Assembly (NCBI GenBank): GCA_964444065.1 | Contig: CAYUFL010000005.1 | Coordinates: forward strand, 10,460 to 74,459 | Source of the DNA: JBGMEA01 sp964444065 | Lineage (GTDB): Bacteria; Bacillota; Clostridia; Eubacteriales; Anaerofustaceae | Reading direction: 5' to 3' | Length of the DNA: 64,000 nt | Shown here: positions 34,410 to 42,728 of the stretch, piece after piece | How positions within the stretch are numbered: position 1 is the stretch's first letter | How the letters are laid out: every line of letters begins with the position of its first letter | Position numbers and translations under genes: made by a program | The notes under the pieces: generated by a model | What the model was told of the DNA's origin: nothing | Databases searched by the model: none | The model's input: the letters and a program-made list of their open reading frames with translations, nothing else

Positions 34410-34466
34410 CATTTTTGAAATGAAGACAAAAGACTGATTGACCGCAATCGATTGGAAGGACTGTCA

Positions 34467-35003
34467 ATGAATCTGAACGAACGGATCGAATCACAAAAAG
34501 AACGCCTCGGTATTTGGGAATACTCAGTGATTTCGACAAAGGAGATACCGTTTTCCGATGAAGTGCGCCGCATCTGCGAGAAGAATGCCTGCGGCATGTA
34601 CGGCACGAACTGGGCATGTCCGCCTGCGGTCGGCAGTGTGCAAGCATGCAGAGAAAAATGCATGCAATGGGACAATGCGCTCGTCGTTACGACGAAAACA
34701 GTTTTGGAGAGCCGTTACGACGTATCGCTTTGGAAAAGCGCGGCGAAGGCGCATGAGTCCGTTACGGACGATGTGCTGGCACTTGTCCGCGGTGTTTATC
34801 CCGATGCTTATGCTCTTTCCACAGAGGGCTGCGGTATCTGCGCATCCTGCACCTATCCCGACGCGCTGTGCCGATTTCCCGAACGCATGCATCCCGCGGT
34901 CGAAAGTTTCGGCATTTCGGTAGTCGAGCTGTCGAAAAAAAGCGGTGTGCGCTACATCAACGGCGCGGACAGCATCACTTATTTCAGTGTGATTTTATTT
35001 TGA
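34467..35003 (+). CDS. DUF2284 metal-binding protein
   Basis: A 178-residue DUF2284 protein. Conserved cysteine groups are CGMYGTNWACPPAVG and GCGICASCTYPDALCRFPERMHP, which look like metal or cluster ligands. It probably has an iron-sulfur or zinc role in anaerobes. The ATG at 34467 has AAGGA upstream. It follows aguB by 57 bases and is closed by a terminator at 35006-35043. Confidence 0.85.
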   Translation: MNLNERIESQKERLGIWEYSVISTKEIPFSDEVRRICEKNACGMYGTNWACPPAVGSVQACREKCMQWDNALVVTTKTVLESRYDVSLWKSAAKAHESVTDDVLALVRGVYPDAYALSTEGCGICASCTYPDALCRFPERMHPAVESFGISVVELSKKSGVRYINGADSITYFSVILF

Positions 35004-35005
35004 TT

Positions 35006-35043
35006 GAATCTCATTATGTGGGTTCGAGATTTTCCTTTTTTTT
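35006..35043 (+). terminator. Terminator after the DUF2284 gene
   Basis: Stem AATCTC/GAGATT followed shortly by a run of eight T. The loop contains GGGTTCGA, which looks like a tRNA T-loop but has no tRNA around it. Confidence 0.7.
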
Positions 35044-35044
35044 G

Positions 35045-35180
35045 TAACTTAGTTACTTACAGCGCTCCGCGCGTGCGGTATCATTACAGCAATGTCGATG
35101 TTTTGAAGCGGAGCGGCACCGACAGCAAACGAAACTTCATAAAGTCCTTGAAGAGAATTCCGGTCGTTGGAATTCTCTTC
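35045..35180 (+). ncRNA. Element A: promoter, leader and hairpin, first copy of a repeated unit
   Basis: TTACAG (35057-35062), 16-base spacer, TATCAT (35079-35084), then a leader containing TTTTGAAGCGGAGCGGC, a GTCCTTGAAGAGAA segment and an 11-base-pair hairpin (AAGAGAATTCC/GGAATTCTCTT, 35151-35179). Element B at 35792-35914 repeats the promoter, the leader core (about 37 of 43 positions identical) and the hairpin site with different but still paired arms. The hairpin lies 12 bases before the ribosome site of the 4Fe-4S gene, so it may act as an attenuator or as a small RNA. Confidence 0.55.
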
Positions 35181-35201
35181 TTGCTATCCCGGGAGGTCAC
35201 T

Positions 35202-35768
35202 ATGGCAAATAACAGGCTCAATTTACAGAATCGTCTGTTCCTTTTCACGATCCTTTTTTTCGGTATCGGCATGATTCACATCTCCTTTGCAATCATCGGA
35301 ATCTTCTGTTTTACGGTACCGTTTTACTTTTATTTCCGATACAGAGACAAAACATGGTGCCGCGAGATCTGTCCGCGCGCGGGGTTTTTTACGCGTGTGA
35401 TTGCGAAGATCAGCATCGGGCTGAAGCCGCCGAAGTGGCTGACGGGTCAGCGGTTCCGCGACGGTGTGGTGATCTATTTCGGGGTGAACGTCTTCATCAT
35501 TCTGATGTCCACCTTGATGGTTGCGCTCGGGCGGGTGGAGCCGATTGCGCAGGTGCGGTTTCTGATCGCGTTCGCGATGCCGTTTGATCTGCCGCAGCTA
35601 TTGCATTTTCAGGTTTCGGATGTGTTGGTGCATCTCGGGTATCGGGTGTATTCCATGATGTTTTCTTCGGTGATCCTCGGGGTAATTTTGGGGGTGTTGT
35701 TTCGTCCGCGCACGTGGTGCGGGGTTTGTCCTGTGGGGACGCTGACGAGGGGGAAGGGGAGCCGATGA
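35202..35768 (+). CDS. Small 4Fe-4S membrane protein (NapH/NosR-like fragment type)
   Basis: A 188-residue protein with about four hydrophobic segments and two cysteine motifs, WCREICPRAG near residue 52 and WCGVCPVGTL near residue 175. This is the polyferredoxin-like membrane module found in NapH, NosR and CcoG relatives, where the clusters pass electrons across the membrane. It is shorter than those proteins and lacks extra ferredoxin domains. ATG 35202 has GGGAGG upstream; the frame is open further upstream but passes through the element A hairpin. Confidence 0.75.
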   Translation: MANNRLNLQNRLFLFTILFFGIGMIHISFAIIGIFCFTVPFYFYFRYRDKTWCREICPRAGFFTRVIAKISIGLKPPKWLTGQRFRDGVVIYFGVNVFIILMSTLMVALGRVEPIAQVRFLIAFAMPFDLPQLLHFQVSDVLVHLGYRVYSMMFSSVILGVILGVLFRPRTWCGVCPVGTLTRGKGSR

Positions 35769-35791
35769 GAGGGGAAGGTTTTCGTGTTTCT

Positions 35792-35914
35792 GATAACGTC
35801 ACTTACGTGCGGCTCGGTTTGCGGTATGATAACTGCATTGTCGGGTTTTGAAGCGGAGCGGCTTTAGAATATGATGTATATACTGTCCTCAAAGAGAACC
35901 CCGGTCGGGTTTTT
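35792..35914 (+). ncRNA. Element B: promoter, leader and terminator, second copy
   Basis: TTACGT (35803-35808), 16-base spacer, TATGAT (35825-35830), leader with TTTTGAAGCGGAGCGGC, then TGTCCTCAAAGAGAA and a hairpin AACCC-CGGTC-GGGTT followed by eight T. Predicted transcript of about 75-80 bases ending at the T run. Compared with element A the hairpin arms differ but pairing is kept, as expected of a structured RNA. No gene follows for 180 bases, so B looks like an independent small RNA or a leader with premature termination. Confidence 0.55.
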
Positions 35915-36097
35915 TTTGTTTGAATTATCTTTTGTACACTCTTAATGTTTGAGATAGTGTGTGATTTTTAATAAGATCATTAACTTTACCGCTTTATTTG
36001 CGGCGTTGAAGAATAGCGATAAGTTGGCATATGATCACCTCGCCTTGCAATATGCAGAATAATGGGATAATATTGGTGATAAAAGGGGGTGCACAAA
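35915..36097 (+). other. Intergenic stretch before the Mrr-like gene
   Basis: AT-rich. A likely promoter is TTGCAA (36045-36050), 17-base spacer, TAATAT (36068-36073), just before the AGGGGGT ribosome site of the next gene. Nothing else is seen. Confidence 0.5.
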
Positions 36098-37060
36098 ATG
36101 CGAAGGCAACCTAAAAATGCGCCAGAAATGCTTATATTATTTTTGCTCCTAATACCGATTGGTGCATATTATCTGATAAAGTTGATTATTAATGGAATTG
36201 CGGCAATTTGTGCTTGGGCATTCTACAGAAAAAAAATGAACAGCTCTCTATCATCTGTTGGTATGCAAGGTTACGAACATTGGAGCGGGAACTCAATCCC
36301 GATTGTTGACATGGCTGCTATTGACCTGATGGATGGTATTGAATTTGAAAACTTTATAGCAAGTTTGCTTAAACAAAGTGGTATTAAAACGGTTGATTTA
36401 ACGCCTGCAAGCGGCGATTATGGAGTAGATATTGTTACTCATGATGACAAAATAAAGAGTGTTTTTCAGTGTAAATGCTATAGTCAAAATCTTGGTATTA
36501 AGCCTGTTCAAGAGGTGTTTGCTGGAAAAATGCATTATGGTGCTGAAAAGGCATTTGTCGTGACAAACTCTTACTTTACGGAAAACGCAAAGGCGCTTGC
36601 AAGAGCAACAGGGGTAGAACTATGGGATAGGGAGGTGCTTATCCGTTTAATTAAAGCGGCGAAAAAGAAAAATGGCTATAAAGACGAAACACGAAAAACA
36701 GGCAATACCAATTTGAACATAATGGAAGAACCAATGCCAATGTTAAAACACTCAGTAGCAAGCTATACAAATTATGGAGGTGATGAAATGGCAACGATAT
36801 TAAAGGCAGGACGATATAGGTTTGGCAAGAATATCCCTAACGGTATGTATGATTTAATTGCCATCAGTGGTGGCGGCTGGCTTACAATTTATGATAAGGA
36901 AGACGATGAAAATATGCTATGGCTTGGCGATGGATATGATGGAAACGGAGCAAAAGAGTATAGAGGGCTTGATAGCGATGTTGTTAAGGTGTTTACGCTT
37001 GAGGGGAATGTTGAGGTAACGATTACGAAAACGCAAATGATTGTGATTGAAGGGGAATAA
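36098..37060 (+). CDS. Membrane-anchored Mrr-like restriction endonuclease
   Basis: A 320-residue protein. Two hydrophobic stretches near the N-terminus (about 9-45) are followed by an Mrr-type nuclease domain (about 75-195): MDGIEFENFIASLL, then DYGVDI and FQCKCY, giving the D-x(n)-QxK catalytic pattern. After a linker, the C-terminus (about 235-320) is a beta-rich module (AGRYRFGKNIPNGMYDLIAI) like those in small lipoproteins. Such proteins may cut modified or foreign DNA. The gene is AT-rich relative to asparaginase and agmatine genes. Start 36098 is chosen for AGGGGGT at 9 bases; a GTG at 36089 is less likely. Confidence 0.8.
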   Translation: MRRQPKNAPEMLILFLLLIPIGAYYLIKLIINGIAAICAWAFYRKKMNSSLSSVGMQGYEHWSGNSIPIVDMAAIDLMDGIEFENFIASLLKQSGIKTVDLTPASGDYGVDIVTHDDKIKSVFQCKCYSQNLGIKPVQEVFAGKMHYGAEKAFVVTNSYFTENAKALARATGVELWDREVLIRLIKAAKKKNGYKDETRKTGNTNLNIMEEPMPMLKHSVASYTNYGGDEMATILKAGRYRFGKNIPNGMYDLIAISGGGWLTIYDKEDDENMLWLGDGYDGNGAKEYRGLDSDVVKVFTLEGNVEVTITKTQMIVIEGE

Positions 37061-37553
37061 TCATTTTTGGTGATTGAAATAACCCAAAATTAATAACCCC
37101 TCACTGGTTATCGTTTTTGCCTATCCACTTTTATTGTGTCATATACAAGCAAAATCATTTAAAGAAGTTTTCGCACTTAGATTTATTTTTTTTGACGAGA
37201 GCAAATGAACGACCAAAATCAGCAAATTTGGTCAAAAATGAAAAAATTTCAATATTACTATCAAGAAAAAAAATAGCAGGATTTACTATTATATATTCGA
37301 AGATCCCTACAAGCTTGCCAGACAAGAATGCAAGGAGAAAATCTTTATAAAAATCAGGTACTCAATTAACGAATCAGACTATGAATTATTGGTATTTGGT
37401 ACATATGATTAAATAGATGAAGTAATTAATCTTGTATTGATTTTGAAATATAAATAAATTGACAAACGAACAGAATTAGTTATTGACTGATATGTGTAAA
37501 TATGCGTATTTAAGTTAATCTATCAAATATTAGTGAATTGTAAGGAATTATCT
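37061..37553. other. 490-base AT-rich region with only a gene remnant
   Basis: Strongly AT-rich. It holds a degraded coding remnant (37242-37457) and the AAGGA ribosome site of asparaginase (37542). I see no RNA gene, repeat or clear terminator. Confidence 0.6.
37242..37457 (+). pseudogene. Remnant of an AT-rich protein gene
   Basis: One frame encodes about 55 residues with protein-like composition (IYYYIFEDPYKLARQECKE, then SDYELLVFGTYD), a TAA at 37410, and then IDEVINLVLILKYK with a final stop at 37455. Upstream the frame is closed. This looks like the C-terminal scrap of a lost gene with an in-frame stop. Family not recognised. Confidence 0.4.
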
Positions 37554-38552
37554 ATGAAAAAAATCCTAATGATCGGCACGGGCGGCACGATTGCCTCGAA
37601 AGCGACGGCAAACGGTCTGACCCCGCAGCTGACCTCCGACGAAATCCTCGAATACATCCCGCGCGTTTCGGAATTCTGCGAAGTGGACACGCTCCAGCTC
37701 TGCAATATCGACAGCACGGACATCACCCCCGCCGTATGGCTGCGCCTCGCCGATACCATCCGCGAACACTACAGCCGCTACGACGGCTTTGTCGTATGCC
37801 ACGGCACCGATACCATGGCGTATACCGCCGCGGCAATCTCCTACCTTGTGCAGCACTCCCCGAAACCCATCGTCATCACGGGCGCGCAGCAACCCATCAA
37901 CCGCGAAATCACCGACTCCAAAACAAATCTCTTCGACAGCTTCCTGTATGCCTCCTCCGATGCGGCAAGCGGTGTGCAGATCGTCTTCAGCGGGAAAGTG
38001 ATTCTCGGCACCCGCGCCAGGAAAACACGCACGAAGAGCCTGCAGGCGTTTTCCGCCATTAATTATCCGTACCTTGCCGTCATAAGGGACGGACAGATTT
38101 TGCAGTATATCCGCACGGAGAAGCCCGCACAGCCGATTTTCTACGACGGGCTGAATCCGCACGTTGCCCTGCTCAAACTCACACCCGGTATGGACGCCGA
38201 TGTGCTGTCTTATATGCTCTCCCGCAATGATGCCGTGATCATCGAAAGCTATGGGGTGGGGGGTATTCCGTCGCTGCCCGAATACCGCTATGCCGAAGTG
38301 ATTTCCGATGCGGTCAACGCGGGCAAAACCGTCGTGATGACCACACAGGTGCAGAACGAAGGCAGCGATATGACCATCTACCGCGCGGGCAACGAACTCA
38401 AAAACAGCGTCGGTATTCTGGAAGCGTACGATATGACCACCGAATCCGTACTTTGCAAACTGATGTGGATTCTCGGTCAGACGCATGATCCCGCAAGGAT
38501 ACGGGAGATGTTTTATACACCCGTCAGCAACGACATTCTGTATTCCGTCTGA
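37554..38552 (+). CDS. ansA: L-asparaginase, type I-like
   Basis: A 332-residue asparaginase that hydrolyses asparagine to aspartate and ammonia. Both catalytic threonine motifs are present: GTGGTIAS at residues 7-14 and CHGTDTMAYTA near 83-93. There is no signal peptide, so it should be cytoplasmic. ATG 37554 has AAGGA upstream; an in-frame codon at 37533 lacks one. GC is far above the preceding AT-rich region. A terminator overlaps the stop codon. Confidence 0.95.
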   Translation: MKKILMIGTGGTIASKATANGLTPQLTSDEILEYIPRVSEFCEVDTLQLCNIDSTDITPAVWLRLADTIREHYSRYDGFVVCHGTDTMAYTAAAISYLVQHSPKPIVITGAQQPINREITDSKTNLFDSFLYASSDAASGVQIVFSGKVILGTRARKTRTKSLQAFSAINYPYLAVIRDGQILQYIRTEKPAQPIFYDGLNPHVALLKLTPGMDADVLSYMLSRNDAVIIESYGVGGIPSLPEYRYAEVISDAVNAGKTVVMTTQVQNEGSDMTIYRAGNELKNSVGILEAYDMTTESVLCKLMWILGQTHDPARIREMFYTPVSNDILYSV

Positions 38553-38577
38553 CTTTACGGTCGGGCGGTTTTTTTAT
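38545..38577 (+). terminator. Terminator overlapping the asparaginase stop codon
   Basis: Stem CCGTCTGAC/GTCGGGCGG (two wobble pairs) followed by seven T. Confidence 0.75.
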
Positions 38578-38725
38578 TTGGAATCAAATTCCTAAAAAAA
38601 CAAGATATTATTCGTAAAATATTCTATACAAATTGTAAGGATTCCAATATAATAAGAAATAATACAAGATGGTCAAACGCACTCAAATTGCTTATACTGA
38701 TGAGCGGACAAGGAAGCTGTACCTT

Positions 38726-40099
38726 ATGGGAAATCAAAAATTGATCAGACTGATCACAGACAGTGAAGACATTCTTATGGACAGCATTCTGCAATATGCC
38801 ATCAAGCATGACTATGCGCAATATACATCCACACTGGCAGAAGCATGGCGCATGTCGATTTCCGGGCTGAGCCTGGCATTGAATGATGCGATTGAAAAAA
38901 CGGGAGGAATTCCGCCCGTCGGTCCCCATATCACATACACGAAAAACGATGTGACCGCATTTGCGATACGCGAAGCAGAACTGCACCGAGACCGCGGGAT
39001 ACCCTCCGTGATGTTTATCGGTCTGATGAAGTATTATCGGCAGGCATATCTCGATTTGATTGCGGAAAGCGCATGGTCCGAGGAAGAAAAAACGGCTGCC
39101 GATGAAAACATCAACCGATTTTTTGACCATAACGAACTCGCACTGATTCGCATCTGGGTCGATCGAACCGAAACGGAAACCCTCGCCGATCTTCAAAATA
39201 CGACAAGAATCGTTATTAACGAAAAGAATAAATACCTGACCGTATTCGAAAGCATTTCCGATCCGATTATTCTGTTTGACCGTGATAATCATATTACCGA
39301 TATCAACCACTGTGCGGCGGAGCAGTTCCTGGATGTGCGAATGCCCGGCATGAAATACTACAGCAACCTGGATACGGAACGTCTGAAAGAATGGCTGAAC
39401 AGCGATGTGAAGCATTTTGTTTTTCTCGGGCAGGACGAAATGATCATCGAAAAATCATACGGGACGAAATCGGGGCGCAGAACTTATCAGATTAAATTAA
39501 AAAAAATGCTGGATGTCAGCGAGAAATTTGCAGGCGCGGTCGTCATTTGCCATGACATTACGGAACGCCTGAATATTGAGAATGAACTCAAGGAACAGTA
39601 CAGCAAGCTGGAGTATTATGCTTATACCGATCCGATGACCGGTGTGCGTAACCGACGCACGGGATTGCTTCTTCTCGATGCCGAGCTGGCGGAAATGAAA
39701 AACGGGAAAGGTCCGCTTACCGTGGTGTTTCTGGATATTGACGGGCTGAAAGCGGTGAACGATACTTACGGACATGACGAAGGGGATCAGTTGATTGAAT
39801 TCATTGTATCTCTTATTAAGGCATCCGTCAGCGAGTCCGTGAGCATCAGCCGATTGGGCGGAGACGAGTTTCTGCTGATTTTCCCAAACTGTGAACAGAG
39901 CGAAGCGGAATCCGTTATGCGAGAGATCACACAGCATCTTTTGAAATATGACCGCAGAAAAGTAAAACCGTACGAACATCGCTTCAGTTACGGACTCTTT
40001 CAGGTACCGCGACTCGGACGTATCGATGCGAACGAGGTACTCAGGATTGTCGATAAGGAGATGTATTTGGATAAAACGAGAAAACGGCAGTTGCAATAA
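38726..40099 (+). CDS. PAS-GGDEF diguanylate cyclase with an all-helical N-terminal sensor
   Basis: A 457-residue cytoplasmic protein. Residues about 1-170 form an all-helical domain containing LHRDRGIPSVMFIGLMKYYR, seen in front of PAS or kinase domains in other bacteria but unnamed as far as I know. A PAS domain follows (about 175-290; FESISDPIILFDRDNHITDI) and then GGDEF (about 300-455; DPMTGVRNRR, SRLGGDEFLLIF intact). It should make cyclic di-GMP under control of the two sensor domains. ATG 38726 has AGGAAG at 9 bases; an ATG at 38669 lacks a site but is open. Confidence 0.88.
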   Translation: MGNQKLIRLITDSEDILMDSILQYAIKHDYAQYTSTLAEAWRMSISGLSLALNDAIEKTGGIPPVGPHITYTKNDVTAFAIREAELHRDRGIPSVMFIGLMKYYRQAYLDLIAESAWSEEEKTAADENINRFFDHNELALIRIWVDRTETETLADLQNTTRIVINEKNKYLTVFESISDPIILFDRDNHITDINHCAAEQFLDVRMPGMKYYSNLDTERLKEWLNSDVKHFVFLGQDEMIIEKSYGTKSGRRTYQIKLKKMLDVSEKFAGAVVICHDITERLNIENELKEQYSKLEYYAYTDPMTGVRNRRTGLLLLDAELAEMKNGKGPLTVVFLDIDGLKAVNDTYGHDEGDQLIEFIVSLIKASVSESVSISRLGGDEFLLIFPNCEQSEAESVMREITQHLLKYDRRKVKPYEHRFSYGLFQVPRLGRIDANEVLRIVDKEMYLDKTRKRQLQ

Positions 40100-40152
40100 A
40101 AAGAGGCTTTTGCTCCGTAGCTTGATTGCTATTTTGCAAAAGTCTCTTTTGT
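40099..40152. terminator. Bidirectional terminator between convergent genes
   Basis: Arms AAAAGAGGCTTTTGC and GCAAAAGTCTCTTTT (one mismatch) give T runs on both strands. Confidence 0.85.
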
Positions 40153-40169
40153 TGCACTTTGTTTTGTCA

Positions 40170-40562
40170 TTAAAAATGATAGACGATCGGATCAGCAGTG
40201 AATGATGAAATCGTCGCGGTTGCATCTTTCAGGTAAAGAACCTGTGTATTGTCGTCATCCGCCTTGTATCGAGCCTGCAAATTCGGATAAGCATCCAACA
40301 TATGCTGTTTTGCCTGCGTTCTGTCGTCTTCCACGGCTGTTGCAGATACGCGAATCCATTTTCCGTCCGCCATTCCGCTGATTTCGATTTTCGGATTTAT
40401 TTTCATCTGCTTTGAAACCTCTTTGACTTTGCCTGTCTGAATATAGAGTTTTCCTTCGAAAAGATCGATCGTGCCGAACGGGCGTACTCTCGGTTGGTCG
40501 CCTTCCAACGTTGCGAGATAATAAACGCCGCATTTTTTTAGGAAATCATATACTTCCTGCAT
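40170..40562 (-). CDS. Pyridoxamine 5-phosphate oxidase-like flavin protein
   Basis: A 130-residue split-barrel flavin-binding protein of the PNPOx-like family (YLATLEGDQPRVRPFGTIDL, IQTGKVKEVSKQMKINPKIEI). Members of this short type bind FMN or F420-like cofactors and are probably general oxidoreductases rather than true PdxH. Three closely spaced ATGs occur; GGAGG lies between the first and second, so the third (40562) is best placed. It is convergent with the PAS-GGDEF gene. Confidence 0.85.
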   Translation of the reverse strand: MQEVYDFLKKCGVYYLATLEGDQPRVRPFGTIDLFEGKLYIQTGKVKEVSKQMKINPKIEISGMADGKWIRVSATAVEDDRTQAKQHMLDAYPNLQARYKADDDNTQVLYLKDATATISSFTADPIVYHF

Positions 40563-40796
40563 CATACCCTCCATAGCACTTATATTTGCAATTCAATACT
40601 ATTCAATCATATTACCGTCATAAATACAAGTACGATCTTTTTATGATCTTACAATCATTCAGGATACTGCGAACGCGGTGGCGCAAGAAATGCATCTGAT
40701 CGTGAATCAAACCGTGCTGTGTTGTGATATGATTGGTAAGTACTATTTTATCGTAATTACGGGGACTTTGATTCCCATTCAATAGGAGACAGACAC

Positions 40797-42578
40797 ATGC
40801 TTTTGAGCGCAGAAAAGATCGGGAAAAGTTATACCGGAAAAGTACTTCTGAAAGATATTTCTCTTTATTTGAATAAAGGGGACAAGATCGGTGTGATCGG
40901 TGTCAACGGGACAGGAAAGTCCACTTTGCTGCGCATTCTTGCCCGACGCGAAGAGGCGGACAACGGAACTGTAAGCATCAGTGCAAAGACTCAGATGGAG
41001 TATCTGGCGCAGGATCCCGAATGTAAGGATGGGCTCAGCGTGTTGGAGCAGGTGTTTTTCGGTGCAAGTGCCGCGCTGCGGGAAAGCAAAGACTATGAGG
41101 CAAAAACAATACTGACGAAGCTTGGGATCTCAGAATATGACAAGCCGGTCGCCGCACTGTCCGGCGGACAGAAGAAACGGGTAGCGATTGCGAGCGCGCT
41201 GATGCATCCGAGTGAAATACTCATTTTGGACGAGCCGACCAATCATCTGGACAATGAAATGATTGAATGGCTGGAGAAATATCTCATCCGATATTCCGGC
41301 GCCATCGTCATGGTAACGCATGACCGTTATTTCCTGGATCGGGTGGTCAATCAAATTGTGGAGTTGGAAGACGGAAACATGTTTTCTTATCCGGGCAGCT
41401 ATTCCAAATATCTTGCCTTGAAAGCGGAACGGGAAGAAATGGAATTCGGAAGCGAACGGAAGCGAAAGAGCATTCTGCGCAAGGAACTCGAATGGATGCA
41501 GCGCGGTCCGAGAGCCCGAGGAACGAAAAGCAAGGAGCGGATCGAGCGGTTTGAAAAACTAAGCGAACAGAGCGGACAGTCTGCCACATCAAAACTGGAG
41601 ATGGATACGTGCTCTTCCCGCCTTGGGAAAAAGACGGTGGAGCTGCAGAGCGTCACAAAGCGATTCGGCGACAGCCTGGTGATTGATCGGTTCGAGCATA
41701 TGATCCTGCGGGACGAACGAATCGGCATTGTCGGGAAAAACGGATGCGGGAAATCCACACTGCTGAATCTCATCAGCGGCAAACTCGTTGCTGACAGCGG
41801 AACGGTCGATGTCGGAGAGACTGTCCGAATGGGATATTTTGCTCAGGATTGCGAAGAGATGGATTTTGCGCAGCGTCCGATTGACTATATCAAAGAGATT
41901 GCGGGCACGGTCGATACGTCGGAAGGTACGATCACTGCATCTCAAATGATGGAAAAATTCTTGTTTTCGTCCGAACTGCAATGGACAACCATCGGGGAAC
42001 TGTCGGGCGGTGAGCGCAGACGACTGTATCTGCTCGGCATTTTAATGCAGGCACCGAATATTCTGCTGCTGGACGAACCAACCAATGATTTGGATATTCA
42101 AACACTCACGATTCTGGAGGATTACCTGGAGCGTTTTCCCGGTGCGGTGATTGCCGTATCGCATGACCGATATTTTCTGGATAAAGTGGCCACGACAATT
42201 TTCGAATTTCGCGGAGACGGAACAATCCGAAAATGCCTGGGGGATTACTCGGACTACCTCGCAGGCAGAACAATCGAAGCAAGTCGATCGAAACAAACAA
42301 AGGCAGAACCGGAAAGAAAAGAAAAAGCACAGACAAAATTAAAACTTACTTTCAAGGAGCAACGCGAACTGGAAACGATCGATGCGGAAATTGACGATCT
42401 GGAAAAAAGGCTTGTGCAACTGAGCGATGATATCCATGCACAGACAAGCGATTATGTACAGCTTCAGGAAAATATTGTAAAGAAAGAAACACTCGAGAAA
42501 GCATTGGACGAAAAGATGGAGCGGTGGGTCTATTTGAACGATCTGGCTGATAAAATTGCAGGGACGAAAAATATATAA
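40797..42578 (+). CDS. ABC-F ATPase, Uup-like
   Basis: A 593-residue ABC-F protein with two ATPase cassettes and no membrane domain. Walker A: GVNGTGKSTLL and GKNGCGKSTLL. Signatures: LSGGQKKRVAIASAL and LSGGERRRLYLLGIL. Walker B: LILDEPTNHLD and LLLDEPTNDLD. A coiled-coil C-terminal tail (about 525-590) resembles Uup. ABC-F proteins act on ribosomes or on DNA metabolism; Uup is linked to precise excision of transposons and ribosome quality control. Antibiotic-resistance ABC-Fs usually have a longer interdomain linker than is seen here. Confidence 0.93.
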   Translation: MLLSAEKIGKSYTGKVLLKDISLYLNKGDKIGVIGVNGTGKSTLLRILARREEADNGTVSISAKTQMEYLAQDPECKDGLSVLEQVFFGASAALRESKDYEAKTILTKLGISEYDKPVAALSGGQKKRVAIASALMHPSEILILDEPTNHLDNEMIEWLEKYLIRYSGAIVMVTHDRYFLDRVVNQIVELEDGNMFSYPGSYSKYLALKAEREEMEFGSERKRKSILRKELEWMQRGPRARGTKSKERIERFEKLSEQSGQSATSKLEMDTCSSRLGKKTVELQSVTKRFGDSLVIDRFEHMILRDERIGIVGKNGCGKSTLLNLISGKLVADSGTVDVGETVRMGYFAQDCEEMDFAQRPIDYIKEIAGTVDTSEGTITASQMMEKFLFSSELQWTTIGELSGGERRRLYLLGILMQAPNILLLDEPTNDLDIQTLTILEDYLERFPGAVIAVSHDRYFLDKVATTIFEFRGDGTIRKCLGDYSDYLAGRTIEASRSKQTKAEPERKEKAQTKLKLTFKEQRELETIDAEIDDLEKRLVQLSDDIHAQTSDYVQLQENIVKKETLEKALDEKMERWVYLNDLADKIAGTKNI

Positions 42579-42648
42579 ACAGCACTTTTTTTCGCATTGT
42601 GCGTATTCAGATAAGTCGGAGAATTTGAGGAAAGAGTGCCGTACATCA

Positions 42649-42683
42649 AAAAAGCAAAGAGAACTATGCTCTTTGCTTTTTAT
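42649..42683. terminator. Bidirectional terminator between convergent genes
   Basis: Perfect 13-base stem AAAAAGCAAAGAG/CTCTTTGCTTTTT with a seven-base loop. Confidence 0.92.
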
Positions 42684-42728
42684 ATTGCTTTGAAATCTGC
42701 TGCAATTAATTTGGACAGTTTTTTTATC

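Noticed and set aside
33048..34412. A 454-codon open frame on the minus strand
   Set aside because: It lies opposite agmatine deiminase and N-carbamoylputrescine amidase, whose motifs and ribosome sites are unambiguous; the antisense frame has no family features.
35018..35034. GGGTTCGAGATT, resembling a tRNA T-arm
   Set aside because: No acceptor, D or anticodon arms are present; the bases form the loop and arm of an intrinsic terminator.
37117..37350. A 77-codon open frame in the AT-rich gap
   Set aside because: Low-complexity composition, no ribosome site, and another frame in the same place gives a more protein-like remnant.
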